Shown: positions 31,310-41,354, counted from the stretch's first letter. The stretch is DNA of 64,000 nucleotides from Pseudomonadota bacterium (GCA_009926615.1 RFOM01000012.1:1-64000); one strand, 5' to 3'. The notes: generated by a model not told the origin, from the letters alone. Numbers and translations: made by a program.

Positions 31310-32188
31310 TCAGCCGCGGGATGCCGATCGCGGGTCAAGAGCGTCCCGCAAACTGTCGCCTAACATGTTCAGACAGAGAACGGTAAGAAAAATTGCAGCC
31401 CCCGGAAAAACCAAAGTCCACCACGCCTGATAAAAATCGGCCTTACCTTCCGCCAGCATAGCTCCCCACTCTGGGGTGGGCGGACGCACACCGAGACCTA
31501 AAAAACTCAAACCGGCCGATTCAAGCAACGCACTTGCGAAACTCATCGTTGCCACCACAACAACTGAATTGAGGATATTGGGCAGGACGTGTCTGAACAA
31601 AATCCGCGGCAGTGAAGCTCCGTTGGCATGAGCTCCGGTGACGTAGTCTTTGCTCCGCTCCCCAAGAGCAGAGCTGCGGGCAACCCGCGCAAAAGTGGGT
31701 GCATAAGCTATCCCTACCGCAATCATCAGATTCAGGATTCCCTGACCAAGGAACGCGACAAGAATGAGGGCAATCAAAATTGCGGGGAATGCAAGAAGAC
31801 AATCATTCAGCCGCATAATCAGATCATCCGTCCGGCCGCCGAGGTACCCCGACAAAAGCCCCAAGGGCACACCAATTCCGGCACCCAATGCCACCGGAAG
31901 GAATCCGAGGACCAAAGAAATTCGGCCACCGTAAAGAACTCTCGCAAAAACATCGCGGCCGGAACTGTCGGTGCCGAACGGATGCTGAAAACTTCCGCCG
32001 CTCACAAAAAACGGAGGCAGGAATCTCCCCGATTCAAGATTCAGTGTGAGCGGGTCGTGACCGGACAACACCGGAGCTGCAAGCGCACAAAAAATCATGA
32101 TTGCCAGAATGAAAAGGGCAATCTGTGCAGAACGGTTGACCCGAATTTCTCTGACCAAACTTCGCCATACGGTGGGACGGGCAGTCAA
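31310..32188 (-). CDS. ABC transporter permease, DppC/OppC type
   Basis: A 292-residue inner-membrane permease of the peptide/nickel uptake family. The N-terminal OppC-N helix (ALFILAIMIFCALAAPVL) is followed by the permease domain with the EAA-like loop ARSSALGERSKDYVTGAHANG, which contacts the ATPase. It starts with TTG 32188, supported by GGAGG 6 bases upstream and a TTGA overlap with the DppB-type gene. Cytoplasmic ATPases are needed but are not encoded nearby. Confidence 0.92.
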   Translation of the reverse strand: MTARPTVWRSLVREIRVNRSAQIALFILAIMIFCALAAPVLSGHDPLTLNLESGRFLPPFFVSGGSFQHPFGTDSSGRDVFARVLYGGRISLVLGFLPVALGAGIGVPLGLLSGYLGGRTDDLIMRLNDCLLAFPAILIALILVAFLGQGILNLMIAVGIAYAPTFARVARSSALGERSKDYVTGAHANGASLPRILFRHVLPNILNSVVVVATMSFASALLESAGLSFLGLGVRPPTPEWGAMLAEGKADFYQAWWTLVFPGAAIFLTVLCLNMLGDSLRDALDPRSASRG

Positions 32189-33249
32189 TGTCCACCTCCG
32201 GAAGTCTGACCCGCACGCCCCTGCTTGGTGCGGGGATCCAGCCAGCCGACCGTAAGATCACCCAGCAGATTGAAGAACACAAATACGGCACCGACAAACA
32301 GGGTTCCCGACTGAACCATCGGAAAGTCACGGCTGCCGATGCTTTCAACCAACATTTTTCCAAGACCGGGCCATGCAAACATCGTTTCGGTAATCACCGC
32401 TCCGCCAAACAACGCTCCGGCCTGCAGAAACAAAACGGTCACCACCGGCAGCGCGGCGTTTCTTGCGGCATGCTTAACAATGACAACCGGCTGCGGAACA
32501 CCTTTTGCACGCGCTGTCCGAATGAAGTCCTGCTGCAGAACATCAAGCATGGCCGAGCGGGTCATCCGGCAAATGTGAGCCATCGGAATTGTAGAGAGAG
32601 CCACTGCAGGCAGTATTAAATATCGCGTGGCGGAGAGAAAGACATCCCACCCCTGCCCTGTAAGTCCAAGGCGCAGTCCGTCAAGCGTATACATTCTAAA
32701 AACAGAATCAGTCGCAGGATCAAACAAAACTTCATCCGACATCCGGCCGGAGGTCGGCAACCAACCCAAATGAAGACTGAAAAACCACATAAGCAGAAGC
32801 GCCAGCCAGAAAATCGGCAAACTGACTCCCGTAAGAGCGATCAGAGTCGAGAGACGATCCCACCATGACTTGCGGGCAACCGCTGACACCGTTCCGAGGA
32901 ATAATCCCACGGGAACAGCAATGACCAGCGCAGCAAAGGCAAGCTCAACTGTTGCGGGAATGGCTGCAGCAAACAAATCCGAAATCGCCCGATCATGAAA
33001 CAGGCTGTGACCCAAGTCTCCCTCAAGCACCAGTCTCTTCAAGTAAAGACCGTATTGAATCCACCAAGGATCATCGAGATGCAAAGACGAGCGGATGTAG
33101 GCAACTTTTTCCGGAGTGGCGCGTTCGCCCGCCATGACAAGTGCAATGTCACCCGGAATCAGCTTCAAAGCCCAAAACAGAAGAAGCGTCAGAAGAAGCA
33201 GGACAGGCACCGACTGGACGAACCGGCGCAAAGCATGACGAGCAAACAT
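32185..33249 (-). CDS. ABC transporter permease, DppB/OppB type
   Basis: A 354-residue permease with six or so membrane helices. It begins with the family's amphipathic leader and first helix (VPVLLLLTLLLFWALKLIPGD) and carries the coupling loop TRSAMLDVLQQDFIRTARAKG. It is a normal length for DppB plus a slightly longer periplasmic loop (FDPATDSVFRMYTLDG). ATG 33249 lies 6 bp after the binding-protein gene. It pairs with the DppC-type permease at 31310. Confidence 0.92.
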   Translation of the reverse strand: MFARHALRRFVQSVPVLLLLTLLLFWALKLIPGDIALVMAGERATPEKVAYIRSSLHLDDPWWIQYGLYLKRLVLEGDLGHSLFHDRAISDLFAAAIPATVELAFAALVIAVPVGLFLGTVSAVARKSWWDRLSTLIALTGVSLPIFWLALLLMWFFSLHLGWLPTSGRMSDEVLFDPATDSVFRMYTLDGLRLGLTGQGWDVFLSATRYLILPAVALSTIPMAHICRMTRSAMLDVLQQDFIRTARAKGVPQPVVIVKHAARNAALPVVTVLFLQAGALFGGAVITETMFAWPGLGKMLVESIGSRDFPMVQSGTLFVGAVFVFFNLLGDLTVGWLDPRTKQGRAGQTSGGGH

Positions 33250-33255
33250 TCAATC

Positions 33256-34848
33256 TCACTTTGCGTTCAGACTGACCTTAAAAAACCGCCGCGAACCGTT
33301 GGGCTGAAGAACAAAACCCTGAACTTTGGGATCCATCGGCATTGCGACCCGCGAATGCGCGACCGGAATCCACGGAGCATCCTGATGAATAAGCTTCTGG
33401 GCTTGTTTGTACATCTCTGCACGCTTGTTCTGGATCGTTACCTTTTGGGCGGACCGCAGAATTTCCGTCACTTTGGCATTGTCATAAAAAGCAATGTTGG
33501 AGGCCGGTGCTTTGGCATTGTCGCCGCTGAGCAGGACGCTCAGGAAGTTGTCCGGATCCCCGTTGTCGCCGGTCCATCCGAGCAGTGCCATCGGATGTTC
33601 TCCCTTTTTTGTCTTGTCGAGATAAACAGCCCATTCATGAGTTGTCAGTTTGACCTTCACGCCCACGGCCTTGAAGTCTGCCTGTATCGCTTCAGCCACT
33701 CTTTTTGCGTCAGGCATATAGGGACGCGAAACGGGCGGATAAAAAAGTTCCGATTCAAAACCGGACGCAAATCCGGCTTCTGCGAGAAGCTGACGCGCCT
33801 TTGCCTGATTGAATTTGTAGGCCGCAATCGAGGAATTATATCCCCAGAGCGACGGCGGAATCGGATTTACCGCAGGAATTCCCATTCCGGCGTATACACC
33901 TTTGATGATCGCATCCTTGTTGACGGCCATGTTGAGAGCCTGACGGACTTTCGGATTTGCAAAAGGACCTTTGGCCGTATTGAAGGCAAGATATGCGACG
34001 TTCATTGCCGGCTCTTCGGCGATCTTAGCATCGGGACGCTTTTGTCTTACGGTTGCCACCTGATCCGGTGTCGGCAGGTTCATCATGTGAATTTCTTTGG
34101 CCAAAAAAGCATTCAAGCGGGTTGAAGCGTCGGGGTAAGCGCGAAAGATAACCCGCGCAAGTTTGGGTTGCCCGCCCCAGAATGTCTTGTTGGCATCAAG
34201 AACAATTTTCTCGTTTTTGGTCCAGCTGACGAATCTGAAAGGACCCGTTCCGACAGGATTGCGCGCGAAGTCTTCTTTGAATTTCCTGACTGCCGAAGGG
34301 CTGACGACCGAGGCAAAGCTCATAGCCAGATTGGCAAGCAACGGAGCACTCGGGGAATTGAGCGTCAGACGGACCGTCAGTTCATCAACCTTTTCAATCT
34401 TGGATACGAGCTTGTCCATGCCCATGTCCTGCCAGTAGGACCAAACCTGCGCGTACTTATAGGCTTCGTGCTTGGGGTCGTGCTGACGCATAAAACTGAA
34501 AACAACTGCGTCGGCATTCACGGGAGTCCCGTCGTGAAACTTAACGCTCGGACGAAGCCGGAAGGTATATTTCAACCCGTCGGAGCTGATGTCCCACTTG
34601 TCGGCAAGTGCGGGCTCGACCTCGGTCGTTCCGTCTTTGAATTGCACCAGCGTATCAAAAATATTGTCGCAAACGTTCAGACTTTCGCCATCGGTTTCCT
34701 TGGCAGGATCGAGTGAAACGGAGTCGCCGCCGCGGCCGTAAATGAGTACGGATTTGGAATCGGCCAGAGCTGACTGTGAAAAAGTTGCAAGACTCAGCAA
34801 AAAAGCGGTAAGTGCTGATTTGGGAAGATGTCGCGTGACCGTTCTCAT
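33256..34848 (-). CDS. Periplasmic peptide-type solute-binding protein (SBP family 5)
   Basis: A 530-residue exported binding protein with a typical Sec signal (residues 1-29, ending SALA). The mature part has family 5 features: SLDPAKETDGES, FHDGTPVNADAVVFS, GTGPFRFVSW, and the late segment MALLGWTGDNGDPDNFLS. Relatives bind dipeptides, oligopeptides, heme or nickel, and the ligand cannot be read here. It is the first gene of the run, diverging from tilS with a 79-bp gap. GGAG is 9 bases before the ATG. Confidence 0.93.
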   Translation of the reverse strand: MRTVTRHLPKSALTAFLLSLATFSQSALADSKSVLIYGRGGDSVSLDPAKETDGESLNVCDNIFDTLVQFKDGTTEVEPALADKWDISSDGLKYTFRLRPSVKFHDGTPVNADAVVFSFMRQHDPKHEAYKYAQVWSYWQDMGMDKLVSKIEKVDELTVRLTLNSPSAPLLANLAMSFASVVSPSAVRKFKEDFARNPVGTGPFRFVSWTKNEKIVLDANKTFWGGQPKLARVIFRAYPDASTRLNAFLAKEIHMMNLPTPDQVATVRQKRPDAKIAEEPAMNVAYLAFNTAKGPFANPKVRQALNMAVNKDAIIKGVYAGMGIPAVNPIPPSLWGYNSSIAAYKFNQAKARQLLAEAGFASGFESELFYPPVSRPYMPDAKRVAEAIQADFKAVGVKVKLTTHEWAVYLDKTKKGEHPMALLGWTGDNGDPDNFLSVLLSGDNAKAPASNIAFYDNAKVTEILRSAQKVTIQNKRAEMYKQAQKLIHQDAPWIPVAHSRVAMPMDPKVQGFVLQPNGSRRFFKVSLNAK

Positions 34849-34927
34849 TTAAATATCTCCGCGTCATAATTCATTTTAAAAAGCATCAGGAGCGGGGCGG
34901 TTTTAGCTCAGACAGGATTGAAAGGCA

Positions 34928-36004
34928 ATGCGCCTTCAGCGTGCTGAATTCGAAATTCTTCAACAGCTTCGGTCGATTCCGGCGTTCACCGGCCGGTTCC
35001 AGCAGCTTCATATTTTGCTCTCGGGAGGCAAGGACAGTGTTGCCTTGCTGCAGGCTCTGCATCGGCTTCAAACATGTCCGCCCGACTGGAGCGGCGTAAA
35101 GTTCTCTTTGACTGCCCACCATTTCAACCACAAAAGGCGCGGTGCCGAGTCCGATGCAGACGAGGCGCATTGTGCGGATTTGGCCAGACAATTGGGAGTT
35201 CCTCTGTTCATCCGGCGATGGACCGCAGAACTCGAAGACCGTATTGCCGCAGGAGCGAATTTTCATGCAGTGGCGCGCGACTGGAGATACGAATCAGTCG
35301 CGCATGACGCAAAGAAATTATCCGGCAACAGCTCCGGTGACGGTTGGTGGATCTGCACCGCCCACCACCGGCGGGACCACGCCGAAACTCTTCTGCACAA
35401 CATCACCCGCGGCTGCGGTCCGGCGGGGCTGACCGGTATTCTCCCTGTCTGCTCGGCCCAAAAACGACTCAGACCGTTACTTTGGCTGTCCTCGGTTACG
35501 TGCGACGAATACATCGCGGGCAAATCACTGCCGCACCGCGAGGACACGTCGAATGAAAAATCCGACTACACCCGAAACAGACTGCGGCATGTTGTGATGA
35601 AGGAGCTCGAAGCTCTTAATCCCAAGGCAGTCGAACACATCTGGAATCTTTCGGAAGATTTGCTGAAATCAAGCCACTCGGTGCAGCCGGAGATGTCCGC
35701 GGAAACTGCAATTCAACGGCCGGCAGACGCAAGCATTTCCATCGGGCATCTGCAGTCCCGACAGGACTTGCATCGCTTTATTGCACAACATGCTCCGGAA
35801 CAAATAAAGCAGATGACACGCGAAAAACTTAGCAATATTTTTACGCATATAAAAAAATGCGCTCTGACGCCGAATATTCCCCGACGGTACAATTTTGCAC
35901 TGTCGGACGAGTTCAGTCTGATTCTCACCGATAAACATCTTCAAATCACAGCAACTCATGCCGACTTTTCGAATTCGGCCACAACTGCGGGCAGAAAGCT
36001 TTGA
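34928..36004 (+). CDS. tilS: tRNA(Ile)-lysidine synthetase
   Basis: A 358-residue N-type PP-loop ATPase that converts C34 of tRNA-Ile(CAU) to lysidine. The PP-loop LSGGKDS is at 31-37, HHRRDHAETLLHN binds substrate and metal, and PHREDTSN with YTRNRLRH are TilS signatures. It is shorter than E. coli TilS (432), because the C-terminal domain is reduced. It precedes ftsH by 110 bp, an arrangement (tilS-ftsH-folP) also seen in many bacteria, which supports the calls. Confidence 0.94.
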   Translation: MRLQRAEFEILQQLRSIPAFTGRFQQLHILLSGGKDSVALLQALHRLQTCPPDWSGVKFSLTAHHFNHKRRGAESDADEAHCADLARQLGVPLFIRRWTAELEDRIAAGANFHAVARDWRYESVAHDAKKLSGNSSGDGWWICTAHHRRDHAETLLHNITRGCGPAGLTGILPVCSAQKRLRPLLWLSSVTCDEYIAGKSLPHREDTSNEKSDYTRNRLRHVVMKELEALNPKAVEHIWNLSEDLLKSSHSVQPEMSAETAIQRPADASISIGHLQSRQDLHRFIAQHAPEQIKQMTREKLSNIFTHIKKCALTPNIPRRYNFALSDEFSLILTDKHLQITATHADFSNSATTAGRKL

Positions 36005-36114
36005 CATAGTGCATCGGCCGGACAAACACTGGTTGACTTTAAAAGGTTACGATACACACTGTCAGTTCACATGCTGGGCGTCCGCTCTCAGTGTGCCGCC
36101 GAAGGAGTCAGTTG

Positions 36115-38097
36115 ATGAAAGAGTCACCGCTGAAAGTCATCGTCATTTGGGCAAGCTTGTTCGCCCTCGTGATTTTGGCCCTCAAATTTGTCAGCAAAAG
36201 TCAGACTGAAGAAGCTGTCAGTTATTCCGCATTTTTGGAATACATCGACAAGCAGCCGACTGACCCGAACAAAATTGTCGGTGACGTCGAGGTCCGCGGC
36301 GACCCGTTGAGGGGCGATGAATATTCAGCACGGCTGCGCAACGGCAACACTGTGACTGCATATGCGCAATTTGACGAAACTCTGCGCAAAGAAATGCGCG
36401 ACAAACTTGCTCAGGAAAAGATCAAGATTAATTACAAGCGCTCAGATGACGGACAGGCGTGGTGGGGAATTCTGAGCACGTGGATTCCTCTTATCATCGT
36501 TGTCGGACTCATGTTTCTTTTTCTGCGCAACATGCAGGGAGCCGGCGGAAAAGCTTTGTCGTTCGGAAAAAGCCGCGCAAAACTGATGCCCGAAAACGCC
36601 AACCGCATCACCTTCAAAGATGTTGCCGGCGTTGAAGAAGCGAAGCAGGAATGTTCTGAAATCGTCGCCTTCCTCAAAGACCACAAACGCTTTCAGGAGA
36701 TCGGCGCGCGCATTCCCAAGGGCGTGCTGATGATGGGCTCACCCGGAACCGGTAAAACTCTGCTCGCACGTGCGATTGCCGGTGAAGCGGGAGTGCCGTT
36801 TTTCCACATCAGCGGTTCGGACTTCGTAGAAATGTTCGTGGGTGTGGGTGCGTCGCGCGTCCGCGACTTGTTCGAAAACGCCAAGAAAAATGCGCCCTGC
36901 ATTGTCTTTATTGATGAAATTGATGCGGTCGGCCGTCATCGCGGAGCGGGTGTCGGAGGCGGTCATGACGAACGCGAACAGACACTCAACCAATTGCTCG
37001 TCGAAATGGACGGATTCGAAGCGAATGATGCCATCATCGTTATTGCAGCCACCAACCGTCCTGATGTTCTCGACCCTGCGCTTCTGCGTCCGGGCCGGTT
37101 TGACCGGCGCGTCATTGTCAATCTTCCCGACGTCCGCGGCCGGAACGAGATTCTGAAGGTCTACATCAAGCGCGTAAAAGCGTCGGAAGATGTGAATCTT
37201 GAAAAAATTGCTCTGGGTACCCCCGGATTTTCCGGTGCTGACCTCGAGAATCTCGTCAACGAGGCCGCACTCATGGCTGCCCGCGCGAATGCCAAGCGCG
37301 TCACTGCCACGCATTTTGAAGAGGCCAAAGACAAGATTCTGATGGGCCCCGAAAGAAAGAGCATGGTCATGAATAAAGAGACGCTCGTCATGACCGCTTA
37401 CCACGAAACAGGCCATGCTTTGGTTGCCTACTATCTGAAGTCGCGCTCGGATGTTCACAAGGTGACAATCATTCCGCGCGGACCTGCACTGGGTGTTACT
37501 GCGTTCCTGCCGAAAGAAGATATTTACAGCTCCTCAAAAGAAGATCTTCTGACAGAAATCGCAAAGGGCATGGGCGGACGTGCCGCTGAAGAAATCAAGT
37601 TCGCACGGTTCACAACGGGAGCTTCGAACGATATTCAGCAGGCAACCAACATCGCCCGCGCGATGGTTTGTCAGTTCGGAATGAGCAGACTTGGCCCCAT
37701 CAACTTCGGTCACAAGAGCGAAAACCCGTTTCTTGGCCGCGACTGGGGTGAGTCCCGCAATTATTCTGAAAGTCTTGCGCACGAGATTGATGTTGAAGTG
37801 TCAAAGATCATCAACAGTCAATACGAGCTGGCAAAGCAGACTCTCATCGACAGGATGGATGTCTTTGAACGCTGTGCTCAGATTCTTGTCGAAGCCGAAA
37901 CTCTCGATGCCGATGAATTCCACGCTGTCGTCAACGGTGCAACTCTTGAGGATGTCCGCAAGATGCAGCAGACGAAAGCAGCCGCCGCGCAATCAAGTAT
38001 CGAGGCGGCAAACGCGGCAGTTCCTTCGGCGAATACCTCGCCTGCTCCCGAATCCGGCCTGAGCGCAGGTACCCCGACACCCGCCCCGACTGCATGA
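36115..38097 (+). CDS. ftsH: ATP-dependent zinc metalloprotease FtsH
   Basis: 660 residues. An inner-membrane AAA+ protease for quality control and turnover of regulators. Two membrane helices (about 8-26 and 119-140) flank the periplasmic domain. Walker A GSPGTGKT is at 208-215, Walker B is [14 protein letters not shown], the SRH region is [20 protein letters not shown], and the zinc site HETGH is at 430-434. The C-terminal ~50 residues are an Ala/Pro/Ser-rich disordered tail. ATG 36115 has AAGGAG 8 bases upstream. An in-frame start at 36091 is less well placed. It overlaps folP by 4 bp. Confidence 0.97.
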   Translation: MKESPLKVIVIWASLFALVILALKFVSKSQTEEAVSYSAFLEYIDKQPTDPNKIVGDVEVRGDPLRGDEYSARLRNGNTVTAYAQFDETLRKEMRDKLAQEKIKINYKRSDDGQAWWGILSTWIPLIIVVGLMFLFLRNMQGAGGKALSFGKSRAKLMPENANRITFKDVAGVEEAKQECSEIVAFLKDHKRFQEIGARIPKGVLMMGSPGTGKTLLARAIAGEAGVPFFHISGSDFVEMFVGVGASRVRDLFENAKKNAPCIVFIDEIDAVGRHRGAGVGGGHDEREQTLNQLLVEMDGFEANDAIIVIAATNRPDVLDPALLRPGRFDRRVIVNLPDVRGRNEILKVYIKRVKASEDVNLEKIALGTPGFSGADLENLVNEAALMAARANAKRVTATHFEEAKDKILMGPERKSMVMNKETLVMTAYHETGHALVAYYLKSRSDVHKVTIIPRGPALGVTAFLPKEDIYSSSKEDLLTEIAKGMGGRAAEEIKFARFTTGASNDIQQATNIARAMVCQFGMSRLGPINFGHKSENPFLGRDWGESRNYSESLAHEIDVEVSKIINSQYELAKQTLIDRMDVFERCAQILVEAETLDADEFHAVVNGATLEDVRKMQQTKAAAAQSSIEAANAAVPSANTSPAPESGLSAGTPTPAPTA

Positions 38098-38987
38098 CAA
38101 CGCTTTTAACCGGTGATGAAAAATGCCTTGCCCTTCTCAATCAACATCCGTTGGTCGGGATGGGAATTCTCAATGTCACTCCGGACAGCTTTTCCGACGG
38201 CGGACGCTTTTCGACGGTTCAGACTGCGACGCAACAGGCTATAGAATTATTAAATTACGGCGCACATATTATTGACGTCGGCGGAGTCAGCACACGGCCC
38301 GGAGCCGATGCCGTGAGCGCTTCAGAAGAATGGAACAGGGTTTTCCCTGTGCTTGAGCAGCTGAAGGAAAAGCTTCCGCAAAAGGCGCTCGTCAGTCTCG
38401 ACACATCAAACGTCGAAGTCGCATTCAGAGCTGCCCGAAGCGGACTTGTCGATCTGATCAATGACGTCAATGCAGCCCGTTCTCCGGCTGGAAACACTGA
38501 GTTTTCAGATTCCGGACTTCTGCCGGTCCGGTGGACGACCGCCGATGTTGCCGCGAAATTCAGACTGGGTCTTGTTCTCATGCACATGCAGGGTTCGCCG
38601 AAAACCATGCAGATAAATCCGGAGTACGAAAACTGCATTGAGGATGTTGCCGGTTTTTTGGATGAAAGGCTGCAGTATGCGAGGTCTTTGGGAGTGCGCT
38701 GGTGTGCCATCGATCCCGGAATAGGATTTGGTAAAAGTCTCGATCACAATTTGGCACTGATGAGTACCGAAGGTCTTGCGAGACTCGGAAGATCAGGCGC
38801 TCCTGTTTTAATTGGTCTTTCACGAAAGAGTTTTCTTGTGAAAATCGCAGAGCGCGAGGGACGTTTTCCTGCTTTCAGATCACAGGATGAAGAACTTCTG
38901 TGGCGGGATCTGGAAAGCGGCGTTTGGGAAAAACTTTGCGCCGGACGGGGAGCCCGAATAATCCGCACCCATAAAATGAAGAATTGA
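38094..38987 (+). CDS. folP: Dihydropteroate synthase
   Basis: A 297-residue TIM-barrel enzyme that joins p-aminobenzoate to dihydropterin pyrophosphate in folate synthesis. Signatures: GILNVTPDSFSDGG (24-37), DVGGVSTRPGA, LINDVNA, DPGIGFGKSLDHNL and LIGLSRKSFL. The usual position of the pterin loop is intact. ATGA overlap with ftsH indicates translational coupling. Confidence 0.96.
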   Translation: MTTLLTGDEKCLALLNQHPLVGMGILNVTPDSFSDGGRFSTVQTATQQAIELLNYGAHIIDVGGVSTRPGADAVSASEEWNRVFPVLEQLKEKLPQKALVSLDTSNVEVAFRAARSGLVDLINDVNAARSPAGNTEFSDSGLLPVRWTTADVAAKFRLGLVLMHMQGSPKTMQINPEYENCIEDVAGFLDERLQYARSLGVRWCAIDPGIGFGKSLDHNLALMSTEGLARLGRSGAPVLIGLSRKSFLVKIAEREGRFPAFRSQDEELLWRDLESGVWEKLCAGRGARIIRTHKMKN

Positions 38988-39003
38988 GAAGACCGGAGCT
39001 TGA

Positions 39004-40002
39004 ATGGACATCAAACAGTTTCTCGCCGAGCTGAACGATCGCCTCAGCGAACATTATCAGGCTATTCACGAGCTCGACTCGCAGCCGGGAAAGACCAGCT
39101 CTGAGTATGTGAAAGGTTTCGGAGATGCTTTTCAGATCCTCCGCCGCCTGACTCAAGATCTTGCACACGAGTGGAGCGCGGAGGGTATTTACGCACATCC
39201 GCCTCATCCTCATCCCCGTTCCCGCACCTACCGTTCGGAACCTCCGGATTGGCTCATCGAAGACACACAAAGCTCGTCGCTCAAGAGCTTTATTGCAGCC
39301 AAAGCCAACGACCTTCCGGCCGGCAGCACGGGAGCCGTGATTTTTGATCTGGACGGAACACTTTTTGACGTCGGCCACCGCACACTGGGAATTCTAAAAA
39401 AATGGCTGTCTCTGCCGGAAAGCAGGCATTATGCCAAATCTCTTGTCAAACGCGTTGAAGGAATAAACTTCAACCATATCGGCTACAGTCTTGCGCATGC
39501 TTTTGAGAATGCCGGACTCGATCTGCGCAATCCGGATGTTATGGAGATCCTGCTCGCCTCGGAACGTTACTGGAGAAGAAAATTTTTCGACGGAGAAACG
39601 CTGCTTGAATTCGATCAGGTTTACAGCGGTGCGGTTGAATTCGTCTGGTTCTGCAGAAAACTGGGTTTAAAAATTGTTTATTTGACGGGCCGCAGTCAAA
39701 AGGTCATGGCCAACGGAACCCGCCGGCAACTTGAGAAATACGGCTTTCCTGTCGAAGATGCCGAGCTTGTTCTGAAGCTGAATACAGTTACCGATGACGC
39801 AGTCTTCAAGGAAGAAGCCTTTCGGGCAGTTTCGTTGCAGCATGCGGTCGTCGGCAACTTTGAAAACGAATACGTCAACATTCGCGGAATGGTTCAGGCC
39901 AATCCGCACGCTGTCCACGTCATTGTCGATTCGCAGCACTCGGGCAGGCCGGTCAGGCCGATGTCAGAAAAGGTTTACCGGATACAGTCTTTCACCGACT
40001 GA
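39004..40002 (+). CDS. HAD-superfamily hydrolase with an N-terminal extension
   Basis: 332 residues. The HAD core begins at residue 111: VIFDLDGTLFD holds the nucleophile Asp115 and Asp117, and IVYLTGRSQKVM is motif II. A late Asn/Glu-rich segment (VGNFENEYVN) sits where the motif IV acids are expected. The first 110 residues form a separate helical region with a His/Pro-rich linker (HPPHPHPRSR) that I cannot assign. The reaction is unknown; phosphatase or acid-phosphatase-like activity is most likely. It follows folP by 16 bp and is probably in the same operon as ftsH and folP. Confidence 0.85.
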   Translation: MDIKQFLAELNDRLSEHYQAIHELDSQPGKTSSEYVKGFGDAFQILRRLTQDLAHEWSAEGIYAHPPHPHPRSRTYRSEPPDWLIEDTQSSSLKSFIAAKANDLPAGSTGAVIFDLDGTLFDVGHRTLGILKKWLSLPESRHYAKSLVKRVEGINFNHIGYSLAHAFENAGLDLRNPDVMEILLASERYWRRKFFDGETLLEFDQVYSGAVEFVWFCRKLGLKIVYLTGRSQKVMANGTRRQLEKYGFPVEDAELVLKLNTVTDDAVFKEEAFRAVSLQHAVVGNFENEYVNIRGMVQANPHAVHVIVDSQHSGRPVRPMSEKVYRIQSFTD

Positions 40003-40099
40003 CGGATTGACAATTCCCGCAGAAGATACAGATTACATCTGTCCGGCTGTTTTGGTTAAAAGTTCTTTAAAAAGCCGACTTTTTCGGAGGGAAACGGGC

Positions 40100-40999
40100 A
40101 TGCAGTTTCTTAAACGTTTCGGATGGTTTTTTGCCGTCAACATTCTCATCATAGCAACAATCTCGATAGTGACTTCCGTTTTGGGTCTCAACCGGTACAT
40201 GACCGCCTACGGAATTAACTACACCGCTCTGGCGATCTACTGTCTGATTTGGGGTTTCAGCGGAGCATTCATATCTTTGGCTCTCAGCCGGATAATGGCC
40301 AAGTTCAGTATGGGGGTTCAACTGATCGACCCCCAAACCGCAACGGGATATGAAAAAGAGCTCCTGACATCGGTTTATCAATATGCCCAAAAAGCCGGAA
40401 TTTCGACAATGCCGCAGGTCGGTATTTACGACAGTCCCGAGATGAACGCCTTTGCAACAGGACCGACTCGCAACCGCTCGCTTGTTGCGGTCAGCACCGG
40501 ACTCCTGCGGTCGATGTCCAAGAAAGAAGTTGAAGGGGTACTTGCACACGAAGTTGCGCATATCGCCAACGGCGACATGGTCACAATGACTCTGATTCAG
40601 GGCGTAGTGAACGCGTTTGTGATGTTTATCGCCCGTATCATCGGCTTTGCAGTTTCTCAGTCGGTCAAAGAGGAAAATCGTCCTCTTGTAAATATGGTGG
40701 TGGTCCTCGTCTGCGACATTTTGCTCGGAATTTTGGGCTCGGTTGCCGTCGCATGGTTTTCCAGACTTCGGGAATTTCGTGCTGATGCCGGCGCAGCACA
40801 AATGGGCGGCAGCGCAAACATGATTGCAGCGCTCGAACGACTCAACAGAGGATACGATTCAATGGAGGCCGATTCAGCGCCCCAGTCTGTTGCCGCTTTC
40901 AGAATTTCCAATAAACGCGGCGGCTTGCTTGCGGCTTTTAGTACACATCCGCCACTTGAAGAACGGATTGCCCGTCTGAAATCTCAGTCCGGTTTTTAA
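40100..40999 (+). CDS. htpX: Membrane zinc protease HtpX
   Basis: A 299-residue polytopic M48 protease of the inner membrane, part of the envelope stress response and functionally linked to FtsH. Helices are at 8-30, 42-62 and in the middle region. The zinc site HEVAH is at 150-154, and REFRADAGAAQM carries the third ligand. ATG 40100 has GGAGG 9 bases upstream. The longer open frame from 39794 overlaps the HAD gene in another frame and is not coding there. Confidence 0.95.
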   Translation: MQFLKRFGWFFAVNILIIATISIVTSVLGLNRYMTAYGINYTALAIYCLIWGFSGAFISLALSRIMAKFSMGVQLIDPQTATGYEKELLTSVYQYAQKAGISTMPQVGIYDSPEMNAFATGPTRNRSLVAVSTGLLRSMSKKEVEGVLAHEVAHIANGDMVTMTLIQGVVNAFVMFIARIIGFAVSQSVKEENRPLVNMVVVLVCDILLGILGSVAVAWFSRLREFRADAGAAQMGGSANMIAALERLNRGYDSMEADSAPQSVAAFRISNKRGGLLAAFSTHPPLEERIARLKSQSGF

Positions 41000-41015
41000 A
41001 CCGAACTTTTTTTTT
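40990..41015 (+). terminator. Terminator at the end of htpX
   Basis: CGGTTT/AAACCG inverted repeat containing the htpX stop codon, followed by nine T residues from 41007. The stem is short (5-6 bp), so strength is uncertain. Confidence 0.5.
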
Positions 41016-41188
41016 GCATAATATCGGCCTGTTCCACTCAACGACCGTCCCCCGCAACCCCGCAAAAGCCGTTCTTCGCCGCCTCACCTGAGCCTGCCCC
41101 AGCCAGACCAAAACAACGTTAGTTCAAAATCAATCCTATCATAAACATTCATTTTTATTAGATTTATTAATTTTTATTCAACTTTTTC

Positions 41189-41215
41189 TAAAGTACCAAA
41201 TCCTTTTTACGAAAG
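41189..41215 (+). promoter_or_regulatory. Candidate sigma-28 (FliA) promoter of the first flagellin gene
   Basis: TAAAGTAC, then 11 bases, then TACGAAAG: 6/8 and 4/8 matches to TAAAGTTT-N11-GCCGATAA with exact spacing, inside the AT-rich part of a 355-bp gap. The start would fall near 41222, precisely at the base of the first leader hairpin. No sigma-54 motif is present here. Confidence 0.4.
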
Positions 41216-41221
41216 TTCAAA

Positions 41222-41265
41222 TGTGAGTCACGGAACACCTCAGAGGGACTGAGAAATGACTCACA
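41222..41265 (+). promoter_or_regulatory. Nested hairpin in the flagellin leader, loop AGGGA
   Basis: Outer 9-bp stem TGTGAGTCA/TGACTCACA (41222-41230, 41257-41265) encloses an inner stem CTCAG/CTGAG (41239-41253) whose loop is AGGGA. GGA in a hairpin loop is the preferred target of CsrA. If transcription starts near 41222, the structure caps the 5' end of the mRNA. Confidence 0.55.
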
Positions 41266-41306
41266 CATTTGGAAAGTCTCAAGGGTGAGGCTGACCGGAT
41301 GGGCAT

Positions 41307-41325
41307 CAACTCAAGGGTTGAGTTG
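41307..41325 (+). promoter_or_regulatory. Second flagellin-leader hairpin
   Basis: Perfect 8-bp stem CAACTCAA/TTGAGTTG with a GGG loop, ending 29 bases before the ATG at 41355. It shares the CTCA-N-NGG-N-TGAG core and placement with the hairpin before the second flagellin gene. Confidence 0.6.
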
Positions 41326-41354
41326 GGGCTGTAACTTTCAGGGAGGATTGTGCC

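Noticed and set aside
32995..34125. 376-codon plus-strand frame over the binding-protein gene
   Set aside because: Shadow of a clear family-5 solute-binding protein on the minus strand. Its translation shows no family features and odd composition.
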